Shown: one piece after another, positions 43,669 through 51,893 of the stretch
How the letters are laid out: every line of letters starts with the position of its first letter
Position numbering within the stretch: the first letter of the stretch is position 1
Source of the DNA: CAIQPS01 sp963843455
GTDB taxonomy: Bacteria; Actinomycetota; Thermoleophilia; RBG-16-64-13
Direction: 5' to 3'
Length of the DNA: 64,000 nt
Assembly: GCA_963843455.1 (NCBI GenBank)
Contig: CAWJKE010000014.1
Coordinates: 1-64,000 of the forward strand
Translations under genes and position numbers: made by a program
Notes under the pieces: generated by a model
The model's input: the letters and a program-made list of their open reading frames with translations, nothing else
What the model was told of the DNA's origin: nothing
Databases searched by the model: none

Positions 43669-44867
43669 CGGCGTCGACGAACGCGGTGATGTCGCCGACC
43701 GACTCCAAGCGGGCCACCGCCAGACCGGCGGGACTGAGTCCGGAGGCATGCACGAGCACTTCGGCGCGCGCCTGGATGCGGGCCTGCACTTGAAGCTGCC
43801 ACTGGTCGGGGACAACGTTGTCCGATTCGAGGATCCTGGCGTTGACCAGGCGGATGTCTTCGCCGGTCCGCAGCACCTCGTCGTAAACAGCTGAGTTTGG
43901 CAGCCCATACCGGCATTCGGCCGCCAGGATGATCGTTCCTCCGTCGGTGACGATCTCGGCGGCCGCCGACACACCCTTGATGGCCTGATAGAAATTCTGG
44001 TCCAGGGGATAGCCGCCGCTCGAGCTGATCACCAACGGGAATCGCCGATCCACCCGGCGCATCGTTGTCTCGCGGGCGATCTCGGCCGCCGCCTGATGGG
44101 CGGCCGCCGTGGGGCCGGCAAAGACGTGAGTGAGGCGCTTGGCGGAGTCGAGTACCACTTCCACGGAGAAATGAGGGGGAGCCAGGGCGGCGACCGCCCG
44201 GATGGCGTCGTGGACGGGGTTGCCTTCGACCACCCCCCATGTCGCCCGCGCCTCGCCCACTCTGCGGCCGCTGTGCAGCGCCATGACCGTTTCGAGGCCG
44301 GCCGTTCCGATGGCGACGAGCTTAGGGCCTCCGCTGAACCCCGCGAACAGGTGCGGCTCCACCAACCCGGTGGAGATGCGGAGATCGGCTTCCACCCAGC
44401 GTCGATCGAGGGCCACCTGGACGTCGGAAGCCGGAGACCGCGCGGCGCCGAGAAAGACCAGGTTGGCGGTGTCGCGGCAATCGTGGATGGCCACCTTGCA
44501 GCGGCTCAGCACCTGGGGGCCCAGCATGGTCTGGATGACCTCCGCTGGGTCGGCGTAGTGTGTGCCCCCGGCGATGAGGACGGTCACGTCGCCGTCCGCT
44601 CCGGCCCTGCGCGAGTTCCACGAGTAAGGCTTCGAGGACCGCTCGTTGCGGGTGCGGCCGGGTCCCGTCGGGCACGGCGATGACCACGCGCTGACCGGGC
44701 CGCGCGAGTTGCGCGAGCGCGGCCCCCGTCACCGGCTGCCGCAAGGCCTGCAGCAGCGCTCCCTCGGGGTCGGCAAGGGGCCTGCTCTCCTTGGGCCTGA
44801 TGACCGTACAGTCGTCAGGCAGGTCGAGGGTCAGGCCCGTGGTGCCGTAGTCGAGAGTGACCTTCAT
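43598..44867 (-). pseudogene. LarA-like nickel-dependent racemase family protein (frameshifted)
   Basis: The N-terminal part from the ATG at 44867 ('MKVTLDYGTTGLTLDLPDD', 'GQRVVIAVPDGTRPHP') and the rest ('VLIAGGTHYADPAEV', 'TGLVEPHLFAGFSGGPKLVAIG', 'LVISSSGGYPLDQNFYQAIKG', 'LPHGPYCVPF') are in different frames. Removing one base in the CCC run at plus-strand 44605-44607 joins them into about 422 residues. LarA uses a nickel-pincer cofactor to racemise or epimerise 2-hydroxyacids; many homologues act on other hydroxyacids. It follows the ASKHA activator gene with one base between them, as the last gene of the corrinoid operon. Confidence 0.78.
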
Positions 44868-44868
44868 G

Positions 44869-46791
44869 TCAGTCCTCGGGAAGCACCGGCTCGGGCTGGA
44901 AGTACATGGCCTCCACGTACTCCCTCTGGAAGTCGGCGTCGGTCGCCAGTTCCACAAACTCGACCCTCTGCGCCACCCAGGCCGCCTCCCGGCGCTTCTC
45001 CAGACTGAGGAGAGCGAATCTCGCTCCGTCGCCGGCGGCATTCCCGACCGACGTGACGATCTCTGCTTCGACGTCGGGCAGCATCCCGATGGCCAGGGCG
45101 TGATGCGTGTCGATGTACGTGCCGAACGCCCCTGCCATGACCACCCCTTCGGGCCTCTCCACTCCGAACCTGCGCAGGAGGATCTCCTCTCCGGCCCGGA
45201 GGGCGGCTTTTGCCAGTTGCAGGGAGCGGATGTCCTTGAGCGAGACGGTGATGGGCCGGCCTAGGGCGGTCTCCTCGGCCCAGGCGATGATGAACTTGCG
45301 GGGCTTGCCGTTCTCGTAAACGACTCGCTTGTGTGACAGCTCGGGATCGAAGTTGCCGTTGGTCAGGATCACCCCGGCCTTGAGCATCTGCGCGGCCGCT
45401 TCGATGATGCCCGACCCGCAGATGCCGCGGGCTCCCACCTCCTCGGGACGGTGGCTCGTCTGCCAGCCCTCGAGGCCGATCACCTTGAAGCGCACCTCGA
45501 GCGTCTCCGGGTCGATGCGGATGCGCTCGATGGCTCCCGGCGCGGCCCGCATGCCGAACTCGATATGGGAGCCTTCCATGGCGGGGCCGGTGGCGCACGA
45601 CGTCGAAAGCAAACGGTCCCGATTACCCAGCACCACCTCGCCGTTGGTGCCGATGTCGAGGATGAGCAGGACCTTGTCCTGTTTGTAGGGCTCCTCGGCG
45701 ATGATCACCGCGACATTGTCGGCTCCGACGAACCCGGCCTCGACGGGCAGGACGTGCAACCGGCAGCCTCGGTTGAACTCCAGCCCGACGGCGGAAGCGA
45801 GCGTGTCGACCGGGCCTTGGATGGTCGGCGCGAACGGGGCTACACCGAGCGCGCGCGTCTCGAGACCCAGGAACAGGTGATGCATAGCGGTATTCCCGAC
45901 CATCACGACATCGAACACGTCTGTTCGCGCCGCTCCGGCGCGCTCCAGGGCCTTGCCCGCGAGGCCGTTGACCTCCGATACCACCGCGCGCTGCAACTCC
46001 GCCAGACCATCCTCGTGATGGGCGACGTAATGGAGTCGGGCGATCAGGTCGTCTCCGAAGGCGACCTGGGGGTTCATGGCCGATTCGGTAGCCACCACTT
46101 CGCCGGTAGCAAGGTCGGTCAGATAGGCGGCGATGGTTGTGGTCCCGACGTCGACGGCCAGGCCGAGCAACGGTCGCTTCTCGGCGGCGCCGTGCACCTC
46201 GACGATCGTCCGGGCCTGCCACACCACGGCCACCACCTCCCAGCCGGCCTTGCGGCACACGCCGGGCAGGGTCTGAAGCACGGGAAAGTCGAAGCCGAGG
46301 TCTTTCAGTCCGTACTGCTGCTCGAGGCCCGCCAAGACGCGCTCGGCGTCGGCCGTAGCCTCCTGCAGAGTCGGGGCCTGGAGTGTCACATGGTACGCAC
46401 GGATCGCCGGATCGAGGGGGACCGTCCGCTCCCCGGCCTCTTTGCGGACCACCTGGCGCGTTCTGCGGCTCTGCTCGGGAACGAACACCCTCACGTCCCC
46501 GGCTACCCGGGACTGGCAGGCCAGCCTCGTGCCGGCCGCCAAGGTCTCCGTTCCCAACGCCTGCTCCTCGACGGCCGTCGGCGGAGAGAGGGTCTCCGGC
46601 GCCGACTCGATGTGGATCCGGCATTTCCTGCAGATCCCTTTACCGCCGCAGGCGCTCTCGATCTCCACGCCCAGGGCGCGGGCGACCGACAGGAGGTCCT
46701 CACCGGCCGCGGCGGAGCCGCGCCGGCCCGAGGGCTGGAAGGTGACGGTGAAGGTGGTCGGGCCGCCGCCGGTGGTAGGCGTCGTGGACAT
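44869..46791 (-). CDS. 2Fe-2S/ASKHA reductive activator of corrinoid proteins (RACo-like, DUF4445)
   Basis: The protein has 640 residues. The N-terminal ferredoxin-type domain holds the 2Fe-2S cysteines in 'ESACGGKGICRKCRI' with a fourth Cys in 'LACQSRV'. The remainder is the ATP-binding ASKHA activator domain: 'LAVDVGTTTIAAYLTD', 'VMVGNTAMHHLFLG', 'LLILDIGTNGEVVLG', 'GARGICGSGIIEAAAQML' and 'MAGAFGTYID'. Such proteins use ATP to reduce inactive cob(II)alamin on methyltransferase corrinoid proteins to cob(I)alamin. It lies two genes after the corrinoid protein in the same operon, which fits this role. Confidence 0.92.
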   Translation of the reverse strand: MSTTPTTGGGPTTFTVTFQPSGRRGSAAAGEDLLSVARALGVEIESACGGKGICRKCRIHIESAPETLSPPTAVEEQALGTETLAAGTRLACQSRVAGDVRVFVPEQSRRTRQVVRKEAGERTVPLDPAIRAYHVTLQAPTLQEATADAERVLAGLEQQYGLKDLGFDFPVLQTLPGVCRKAGWEVVAVVWQARTIVEVHGAAEKRPLLGLAVDVGTTTIAAYLTDLATGEVVATESAMNPQVAFGDDLIARLHYVAHHEDGLAELQRAVVSEVNGLAGKALERAGAARTDVFDVVMVGNTAMHHLFLGLETRALGVAPFAPTIQGPVDTLASAVGLEFNRGCRLHVLPVEAGFVGADNVAVIIAEEPYKQDKVLLILDIGTNGEVVLGNRDRLLSTSCATGPAMEGSHIEFGMRAAPGAIERIRIDPETLEVRFKVIGLEGWQTSHRPEEVGARGICGSGIIEAAAQMLKAGVILTNGNFDPELSHKRVVYENGKPRKFIIAWAEETALGRPITVSLKDIRSLQLAKAALRAGEEILLRRFGVERPEGVVMAGAFGTYIDTHHALAIGMLPDVEAEIVTSVGNAAGDGARFALLSLEKRREAAWVAQRVEFVELATDADFQREYVEAMYFQPEPVLPED

Positions 46792-46792
46792 C

Positions 46793-47851
46793 CTAGTACC
46801 GTCCGTATTCTCGGGCGGCCTTCACCAATTGGAACACGTTGACCGGCGGGGCGTGGGGAGGCACGTCGCACCCGGCCATCAGGATGAAGCCGCCCTGGTG
46901 GTACTTGCCCTTCTCGATGCACTCCCGAGCCTGAGCGAACACCTCGTCCGCGCGCCCTTCTTGGATCAGCGTGGGGTCGACGTTCCCGGCGACGATCTGC
47001 TCGGGGAACATCTCCATGGCCGTCGTAAGGTCGATCTCGCGTCCCACGCTCACCACCGTCTGCTTGGTCATGGGCACCTGCTGCCAGAACTTGAGGTTCT
47101 TGTTCTGCTCGCCGCAGATATGGATGAAGAAGCTGCCGATGCCCAACTCGATAGCGCGGCCATTGATACGCTGCAGGTACGGGAGCGAGAAGGTCTCGAA
47201 CTGTTTGGGCGAGATCAGTTTGTTGGTCTCGGTGGCGGCACCGTGGAAGGCCATGAGCTTGCCTGCCCCGAACTCGGTGACGTAGTACTCGGCCACCTTG
47301 ATCACGAACTGGGTCACCTTGTCCAGCACGATGTGGACCAATTCGGGCTTCTTGATCAGCCAATTCATCATACGTTCCTCGCCGATGACCGATCCGGCCC
47401 AGGTGAAGGGGGCGCCGATCTGGAGGGTCACCGGCATGCCGTATTCGGCCTGTTTGCGAGCGATACCGAGAGCGATGGGCAACGCACCTGCCCTGCTCAC
47501 ATCCTCGGGGACCTTGAGCGCGTAGACATCGTCATCGCTCTGAATAGGCGTGCGGGTGACCACCGGGGCACCGGAGTACTTCTTGAGGGGGAACTCGATA
47601 TCCCCGCCGAACTCCCAGCCGCCGGCCGAAGCGTACGCGTAAAGGGGGCCGCCGTCATACCCGTACATCTCCTGGGAGAGGAGTTGGCAGCGGAAGCTCT
47701 CCTCGGCGTCGTCGAACATCCGAGCCAGCGGTAGGCCGCAAACGACCGTCGTGTGGCCGGCCGCGAAGGGGATCACTGGGACCCGGTCCGGACGTTCGCC
47801 CCTCATGACGGCGCCCATCCGCTCTCCGCTGGTCATCGTCTCGCACCACAT
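46793..47851 (-). CDS. UroD-family corrinoid:methyl acceptor/donor methyltransferase (paralogue 2)
   Basis: The protein has 352 residues of the uroporphyrinogen-decarboxylase fold used by cobalamin methyltransferases (MtaA/MtbA/OdmB type). 'HICGEQNKN' and 'MAGCDVPPHAPPVNV' give the His-Cys...Cys Zn ligands that bind and activate a thiol or substrate. The N-terminal 'WCETMTSGERMGAVMRGERPDRVPVIPF' is typical. It is closely similar in order of motifs to the gene at 48922 but with a different middle. It lies between the DUF6951-like gene and the activator. The methyl donor or acceptor is unknown. Confidence 0.86.
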   Translation of the reverse strand: MWCETMTSGERMGAVMRGERPDRVPVIPFAAGHTTVVCGLPLARMFDDAEESFRCQLLSQEMYGYDGGPLYAYASAGGWEFGGDIEFPLKKYSGAPVVTRTPIQSDDDVYALKVPEDVSRAGALPIALGIARKQAEYGMPVTLQIGAPFTWAGSVIGEERMMNWLIKKPELVHIVLDKVTQFVIKVAEYYVTEFGAGKLMAFHGAATETNKLISPKQFETFSLPYLQRINGRAIELGIGSFFIHICGEQNKNLKFWQQVPMTKQTVVSVGREIDLTTAMEMFPEQIVAGNVDPTLIQEGRADEVFAQARECIEKGKYHQGGFILMAGCDVPPHAPPVNVFQLVKAAREYGRY

Positions 47852-47857
47852 GGTGGG

Positions 47858-48256
47858 TCATCCCTCCGTTTGTTTGGAGATCTGCATGGTCACGTCCCCA
47901 GGAAGGGCAAGGCCCGCAGCCACTTCAACTGCCTTGATCAGCGCGCTCGGCACCGGGCAGGCGGCGTGCGCGCAGCAGGCGTAGGCCGACTCGAGGAGCG
48001 GAGGCAGCCCTCCCCTCAGACCTATCTGGCGCACCGCATCGACCTCGATCGGCTCGGGCGCGATCTTCTGTACGTGGGGGCAGTCGCTTTCGAGCTCCAC
48101 CCTGACGTTGTAGCCCGTGGTCTTGGTCGCCTTCACTGTCGCCGTGTGTCCGCAGACACCTGCATCCACGAGCACCACGGCAGAGGGCGCCGATGCCGCA
48201 ACCACCGGTTGCTGAGGGACCGCGGTCGGGCCGGCCGCCTGCTCTGGCCCGCTCAC
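47858..48256 (-). CDS. Small Cys-rich protein (DUF6951-like) of corrinoid operon
   Basis: The protein has 132 residues from the GTG at 48256, which overlaps the corrinoid-protein stop (GTGA). After a short Pro/Ala-rich lead comes 'VLVDAGVCGHTATVKATKTTGYNVRVELESDCPHVQKI' and then 'ESAYACCAHAACPVPSALIKAVEVAAGLALPGDVTM'. Five to six conserved Cys may bind a metal. Homologues are often found beside corrinoid methyltransferases; no function is established. Confidence 0.7.
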   Translation of the reverse strand: MSGPEQAAGPTAVPQQPVVAASAPSAVVLVDAGVCGHTATVKATKTTGYNVRVELESDCPHVQKIAPEPIEVDAVRQIGLRGGLPPLLESAYACCAHAACPVPSALIKAVEVAAGLALPGDVTMQISKQTEG

Positions 48257-48903
48257 CGGGCGCCGCCGAGTAGACGAGCCGCCACCCGGGCCGCTTCCAT
48301 CGCGTTGTCGCCGTAGCCGTCCGCTCCCCATTCGTCGGCCAGGTGCTGGTTGAGGGGCGCCCCGCCGATCATGATCTTCGTCTTGGGCAGCTTGGCCTTG
48401 AACTCCGGCATGTAGTCCTTGATGGCGATGATGGTCGTGGTCATGAGCGCGGACAGGCACAGCAGGTCGGCATCGACCCGCTGCGCTTCCTCGATGAACT
48501 TCTCCATCTGCACGTCGCGACCCAGGTCGTGCACCTCGATGCCGTTCACCTCGAGCATCATCTTGACCAGGTTCTTGCCGATGTCGTGGATGTCGCCCTG
48601 CACGGCCCCGATGACCGCCACGCCCATCCTGTCGTCGCTCCCAGAGGCGACGACCAGGGGGCGCAGGATGTCAAGACCGGCATACAGCGCCTCGGACGAG
48701 ACCATCAGCTCGGGGACGTAGCACTCGCCCTCTTCGTAGAGGCGCCCCATCTCGGCCATGCCGGCCGCGAGTCCCTCCATGATGGCCTTCTGGGGATCGA
48801 TACCCTCAGCGACTACAGCGTTGGCGGTCGCGACGGACGCATCCTCGTCGCCGTCCATGACGGCCTGCCTCAGCCGGCCAAAGATCTCTGCATGGTCTGC
48901 CAT
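48253..48903 (-). CDS. Corrinoid (cobalamin-binding) methyltransferase protein
   Basis: The protein has 216 residues. An N-terminal helical cap domain ('LRQAVMDGDEDASVATANAVVAEGIDPQKAIMEGL', 'YEEGECYVPELMVSSEAL') is followed by the B12-binding Rossmann domain with 'VQGDIHDIGKNLV', where His is the lower cobalt ligand in the D-x-H-x-x-G motif, and 'SALMTTT' and 'IMIGGAPLNQ'. It carries the methyl group between two methyltransferases. It is flanked by UroD-family genes at 48922 and 46793. Confidence 0.95.
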   Translation of the reverse strand: MADHAEIFGRLRQAVMDGDEDASVATANAVVAEGIDPQKAIMEGLAAGMAEMGRLYEEGECYVPELMVSSEALYAGLDILRPLVVASGSDDRMGVAVIGAVQGDIHDIGKNLVKMMLEVNGIEVHDLGRDVQMEKFIEEAQRVDADLLCLSALMTTTIIAIKDYMPEFKAKLPKTKIMIGGAPLNQHLADEWGADGYGDNAMEAARVAARLLGGAR

Positions 48904-48921
48904 CTCGTCTCCTTCTGGTGC

Positions 48922-49977
48922 CTAGTAGCGTCCGAGATCGCGGCAGGCCGCGACCATCTGGCCCACGTTCACCGGAGGGGCCTGGGGTGGCACCTCGCAC
49001 CCGGTCATGAGAGCGTAGCCACCTGGATGGTCCTTTCCCTCGTCTATGCACTCCTCGCAGAGAGATCGCACCTGCTCGGGCGTGCCCTCCTGCACGACGA
49101 TGGGATCCACGTTTCCCATGATCACGCAGTCGGGGAAGGCCTTGCTCGCGGTCGACAGCGCCACCTCTCTGCCCACGCTGATCATGCCTCGCCTGCCAAA
49201 GCTGAGCTGGGACCAGAGTGGCAGATTCTTGTTCTGTTCCCCACAGATGTGGCTCAGGAAGATGCTGGTGCCCTGCCTGGTGAGGTGGTCGTGGATCTCT
49301 CGCAGATAGGGGAAGGCAAAGGTCTCGAACTGCCTGGGGGAGTAGAGCTTGTTGGTCTCGATGCACAGATCGAACGCCATGAGCCGCTCCGCCCCAAACT
49401 GGTCGATCCAGTAGTCGGCTTTCTTCTTGATGAAGTCCGTGATCACCCGCAGCACGTGATGGACCAGGTCGGGCTTCTTGATGATCCAGATCATCAGCCG
49501 CTCTTCGCCGCACACCGAGCCCGCCCAGGTGAGGGCAGAGCCGACCTGTACGGTGACCGGCATGCCGGCCTCATATTGCAGCCGGGAGAACTCGAGCGCC
49601 ACCGGCATCGTGCCGACTGCGGTGATGTCGTCCGGCACCCTGAGGTTCCAGGCGTCGTCCTCGCTCTGCACGGGACTTCTCTTCATCATCGGGGCGCCGG
49701 TGTACTTGCGGTAGGGGAACTCGATGTCGCCCCCGAACTCCGCGCCGCCGGCATTCGCCCACCCATGCATGATCAAGCCGTCGTGGCCGTAGAATTCCAT
49801 GGCGTTGCGTTGGCAGGCCAGGCTTTCTGTGGCGTCGTCGTAGACCTTGGCGATGGGTTTGCCGTTGACCACCGCGGTGTGCCCGAGCATGAATTGCAGG
49901 CAGGGTACCCGGTCCAGGCTCTCGCGGTCTATCAAGGCGTCCCAACGCTCCCGAGACGTCATTTGGTCACACAGCAC
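48922..49977 (-). CDS. UroD-family corrinoid methyltransferase (paralogue 1)
   Basis: The protein has 351 residues from the GTG at 49977 (AAGGGGG upstream); its start 'VLCDQMTSRERW' parallels 'MWCETMTSGERM' of the gene at 46793, supporting that start. It has 'HICGEQNKN' and 'MTGCEVPPQAPPVNV' as probable Zn ligands. First gene of the minus-strand operon (methyltransferase, corrinoid protein, Cys-rich protein, methyltransferase, activator, LarA-like). One of the two paralogues probably demethylates a substrate and the other transfers the methyl onward, or they take different substrates; the sequence does not decide this. Confidence 0.86.
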   Translation of the reverse strand: MLCDQMTSRERWDALIDRESLDRVPCLQFMLGHTAVVNGKPIAKVYDDATESLACQRNAMEFYGHDGLIMHGWANAGGAEFGGDIEFPYRKYTGAPMMKRSPVQSEDDAWNLRVPDDITAVGTMPVALEFSRLQYEAGMPVTVQVGSALTWAGSVCGEERLMIWIIKKPDLVHHVLRVITDFIKKKADYWIDQFGAERLMAFDLCIETNKLYSPRQFETFAFPYLREIHDHLTRQGTSIFLSHICGEQNKNLPLWSQLSFGRRGMISVGREVALSTASKAFPDCVIMGNVDPIVVQEGTPEQVRSLCEECIDEGKDHPGGYALMTGCEVPPQAPPVNVGQMVAACRDLGRY

Positions 49978-50121
49978 ATCCGCCCCCTTGTCCGTCCGCG
50001 GTCCCGGCCGTCCGCTGGCAGCCCGCTCGATTATAGGCGGTGGACAACGATTGTGCGTCCTCGGAGCGCCTGGTCTAGAATCGCAGCAGCAGACCGGCAA
50101 CCGCGGAAAGGCGGGACAACC

Positions 50122-50754
50122 GTGCCTACCTCCCCCCTCGCCCAGGCGGTGGGCGACTTAGAAGAAGACAAGGCCGTGGTCCTGGTCCTAGACAAGCTGG
50201 CCAAGGGCGAGCCCGCCCTCGACATCCTGGAAGAACTCCAGGCCGGCATGAGCATCGTAGGTGAGCGCTTCGAAGAAGGCGAGTACTTCCTCTCCGAACT
50301 CATCTACGCCGCCGACATCTTCAAGAAAGCCGGAGCCCCCCTGCAGGAAGAACTGAAGAGCGCGGTTCAGTCAAGCTATGGCACCCTTGTCTTGGGCACG
50401 GTCAAGAACGATATCCACGACTTCGGCAAGGACATCGTGGCCACGGTGATGAGCTCCAACGGCATCAAGGTCATCGACCTGGGCGTGAACGTGGAGCATC
50501 AGGCCTTCGTGGACGCCGTCAAAGAATCGGGGGCCACCCTGGTAGGTATGTCATGTCTGCTCACCACCGTCTTCGACGACATGAGAGAAGCCATCAACAC
50601 TCTCAAAGCCGCCGGACTGCGTGACCAGGTGACCGTCCTCATCGGGGGCGGCCCCGTAGATCAGGCCACTGCCGACTACGTAGGCGCCGACGTGTACTGC
50701 AAGACCGCTCAAGACGGTGTTATCGCTGCCAAGAAAGTGCTGGGGGTGAACTGA
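50122..50754 (+). CDS. Corrinoid (cobalamin-binding) methyltransferase protein, second
   Basis: The protein has 210 residues starting at the GTG at 50122. Cap domain 'LDKLAKGEPALDILEELQAGMSIVGERFEEGEYFLSELIYAADIF' and B12 domain with 'VKNDIHDFGKDIV' (cobalt-ligand His), 'SCLLTTVFDDM' and 'IGGGPVDQATADYVGAD'. It is divergent from the first corrinoid operon. The following methyltransferase starts in its stop (TGATG), making a two-gene unit. An 803-codon open frame covers it and the antisense of the opposite operon; only the last 633 bases are real. Confidence 0.94.
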   Translation: MPTSPLAQAVGDLEEDKAVVLVLDKLAKGEPALDILEELQAGMSIVGERFEEGEYFLSELIYAADIFKKAGAPLQEELKSAVQSSYGTLVLGTVKNDIHDFGKDIVATVMSSNGIKVIDLGVNVEHQAFVDAVKESGATLVGMSCLLTTVFDDMREAINTLKAAGLRDQVTVLIGGGPVDQATADYVGADVYCKTAQDGVIAAKKVLGVN

Positions 50755-51857
50755 TGGGCACCACCGCGGAACTCTACGCCCTCCACGAGAAGCGCATCCG
50801 CGACGCGGTGGCGCTCAAGACTCCCGACCGTATCCCTGTCGTCCCCAACGGACCGGCGTGGCCTGGCCGGGCCATGGGGGTGAAGATCTCGGAGATCGCA
50901 ACCAACCCTTCCGTCTCGCGGAAGGCCGTCGTCGACGCCTACACCGGCCTCGGCGACATCGACGGCATCCAGAGCCCGGCCTACCATGTATCCACGCTCA
51001 GCATCCAATGGCTCTCCAAGGTCAAAGTCCCCGGGCGTGATCTACCCGACGACGAACTGTGGCAGGTGGACGAGGCCGAGATCATGAAGCTCGAGGACTA
51101 CGACGCCATCGTCGAAGAGGGCTTTGCCTCCTGGCTCGACAGGTACTACAAGGAGAGGCTTCCCGGCACCCTCGAGGCCTTCGCCGCCTTCGCCGCGACA
51201 ATCCCCGACGCGCTCGCCCTCTGCCGGGAGAGGGGCGTGGTACCTTTCACGCCGGCCGTCGCGACCATTCCCTACGAGTACTTCTGCGGCGGCCGCTCCA
51301 TGAAGGAGTTCCTCCTGGATCTCTTCCGCCACGGTGACAGGGTGGAGGCCGCGATGGACGCCGCTCTACCCGTGCTCATCGAGAACATGAGGCAGGTCAT
51401 ACGGACCTTCGATCTCATGGGCCTGTGGATAGGAGGCTGGCGATCGGCGAGCGAATTCGTCTCTCCGCGCTTATGGAATCGCTTCGTGTTCCCCTACTTC
51501 AAGGCCATGGTGGGAGCGGCAGTCGAAGAGGGCGCCATCCCGGTGCTGCACTTCGACGCCAACTGGACCCGGGATCTCGAGCGATTGAAGGAATTGCCCA
51601 AAGGCAAGTGTGTGCTCTCGCTCGACGGCAAGACCGACATCTTCAAGGCCAAGGAAGTCCTGGGCGACCACATGTGCATCATGGGCGACGTGCATCCGGC
51701 CATGTTCGCGCTCGGCACTCCCGCGGAGGTGACGGCCTACTGCAAACGCCTGATCAGCGAGATCGGCCCCTCCGGCTTCATCCTCTCGTCGGGCTGCGAC
51801 GTCCCCATCGACGCCAAGTACGAGAACGTCAAGGCGATGGTGGACGCGGTCCTCTGA
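50754..51857 (+). CDS. UroD-family methyltransferase
   Basis: The protein has 367 residues. The UroD-like barrel carries 'RIRDAVALKTPDRIPVVPNGPAWPGRAMG', 'VLHFDANWTRDLERLKEL' and 'FILSSGCDVPIDAKYENVKAMVDAV'. It has a His ('LHFDAN') and a late Cys ('SGCDVP') but lacks the middle Cys of the 'HICGE' motif seen in the two paralogues, so its metal site may differ. It is co-translated with the corrinoid protein at 50122 and should act on it. Confidence 0.85.
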   Translation: MGTTAELYALHEKRIRDAVALKTPDRIPVVPNGPAWPGRAMGVKISEIATNPSVSRKAVVDAYTGLGDIDGIQSPAYHVSTLSIQWLSKVKVPGRDLPDDELWQVDEAEIMKLEDYDAIVEEGFASWLDRYYKERLPGTLEAFAAFAATIPDALALCRERGVVPFTPAVATIPYEYFCGGRSMKEFLLDLFRHGDRVEAAMDAALPVLIENMRQVIRTFDLMGLWIGGWRSASEFVSPRLWNRFVFPYFKAMVGAAVEEGAIPVLHFDANWTRDLERLKELPKGKCVLSLDGKTDIFKAKEVLGDHMCIMGDVHPAMFALGTPAEVTAYCKRLISEIGPSGFILSSGCDVPIDAKYENVKAMVDAVL

Positions 51858-51893
51858 GCCGGCGGTCCGCAGGCAGCGGCCGAACGGGCGGCC

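Noticed and set aside
45451..46842. A 463-codon plus-strand open frame opposite the corrinoid activator
   Set aside because: It is low-complexity and without homology, and is produced by GC-rich codon bias on the opposite strand.
48343..50754. An 803-codon plus-strand open frame
   Set aside because: Up to 50121 it is antisense to the corrinoid operon; only the part from 50122 has homology.
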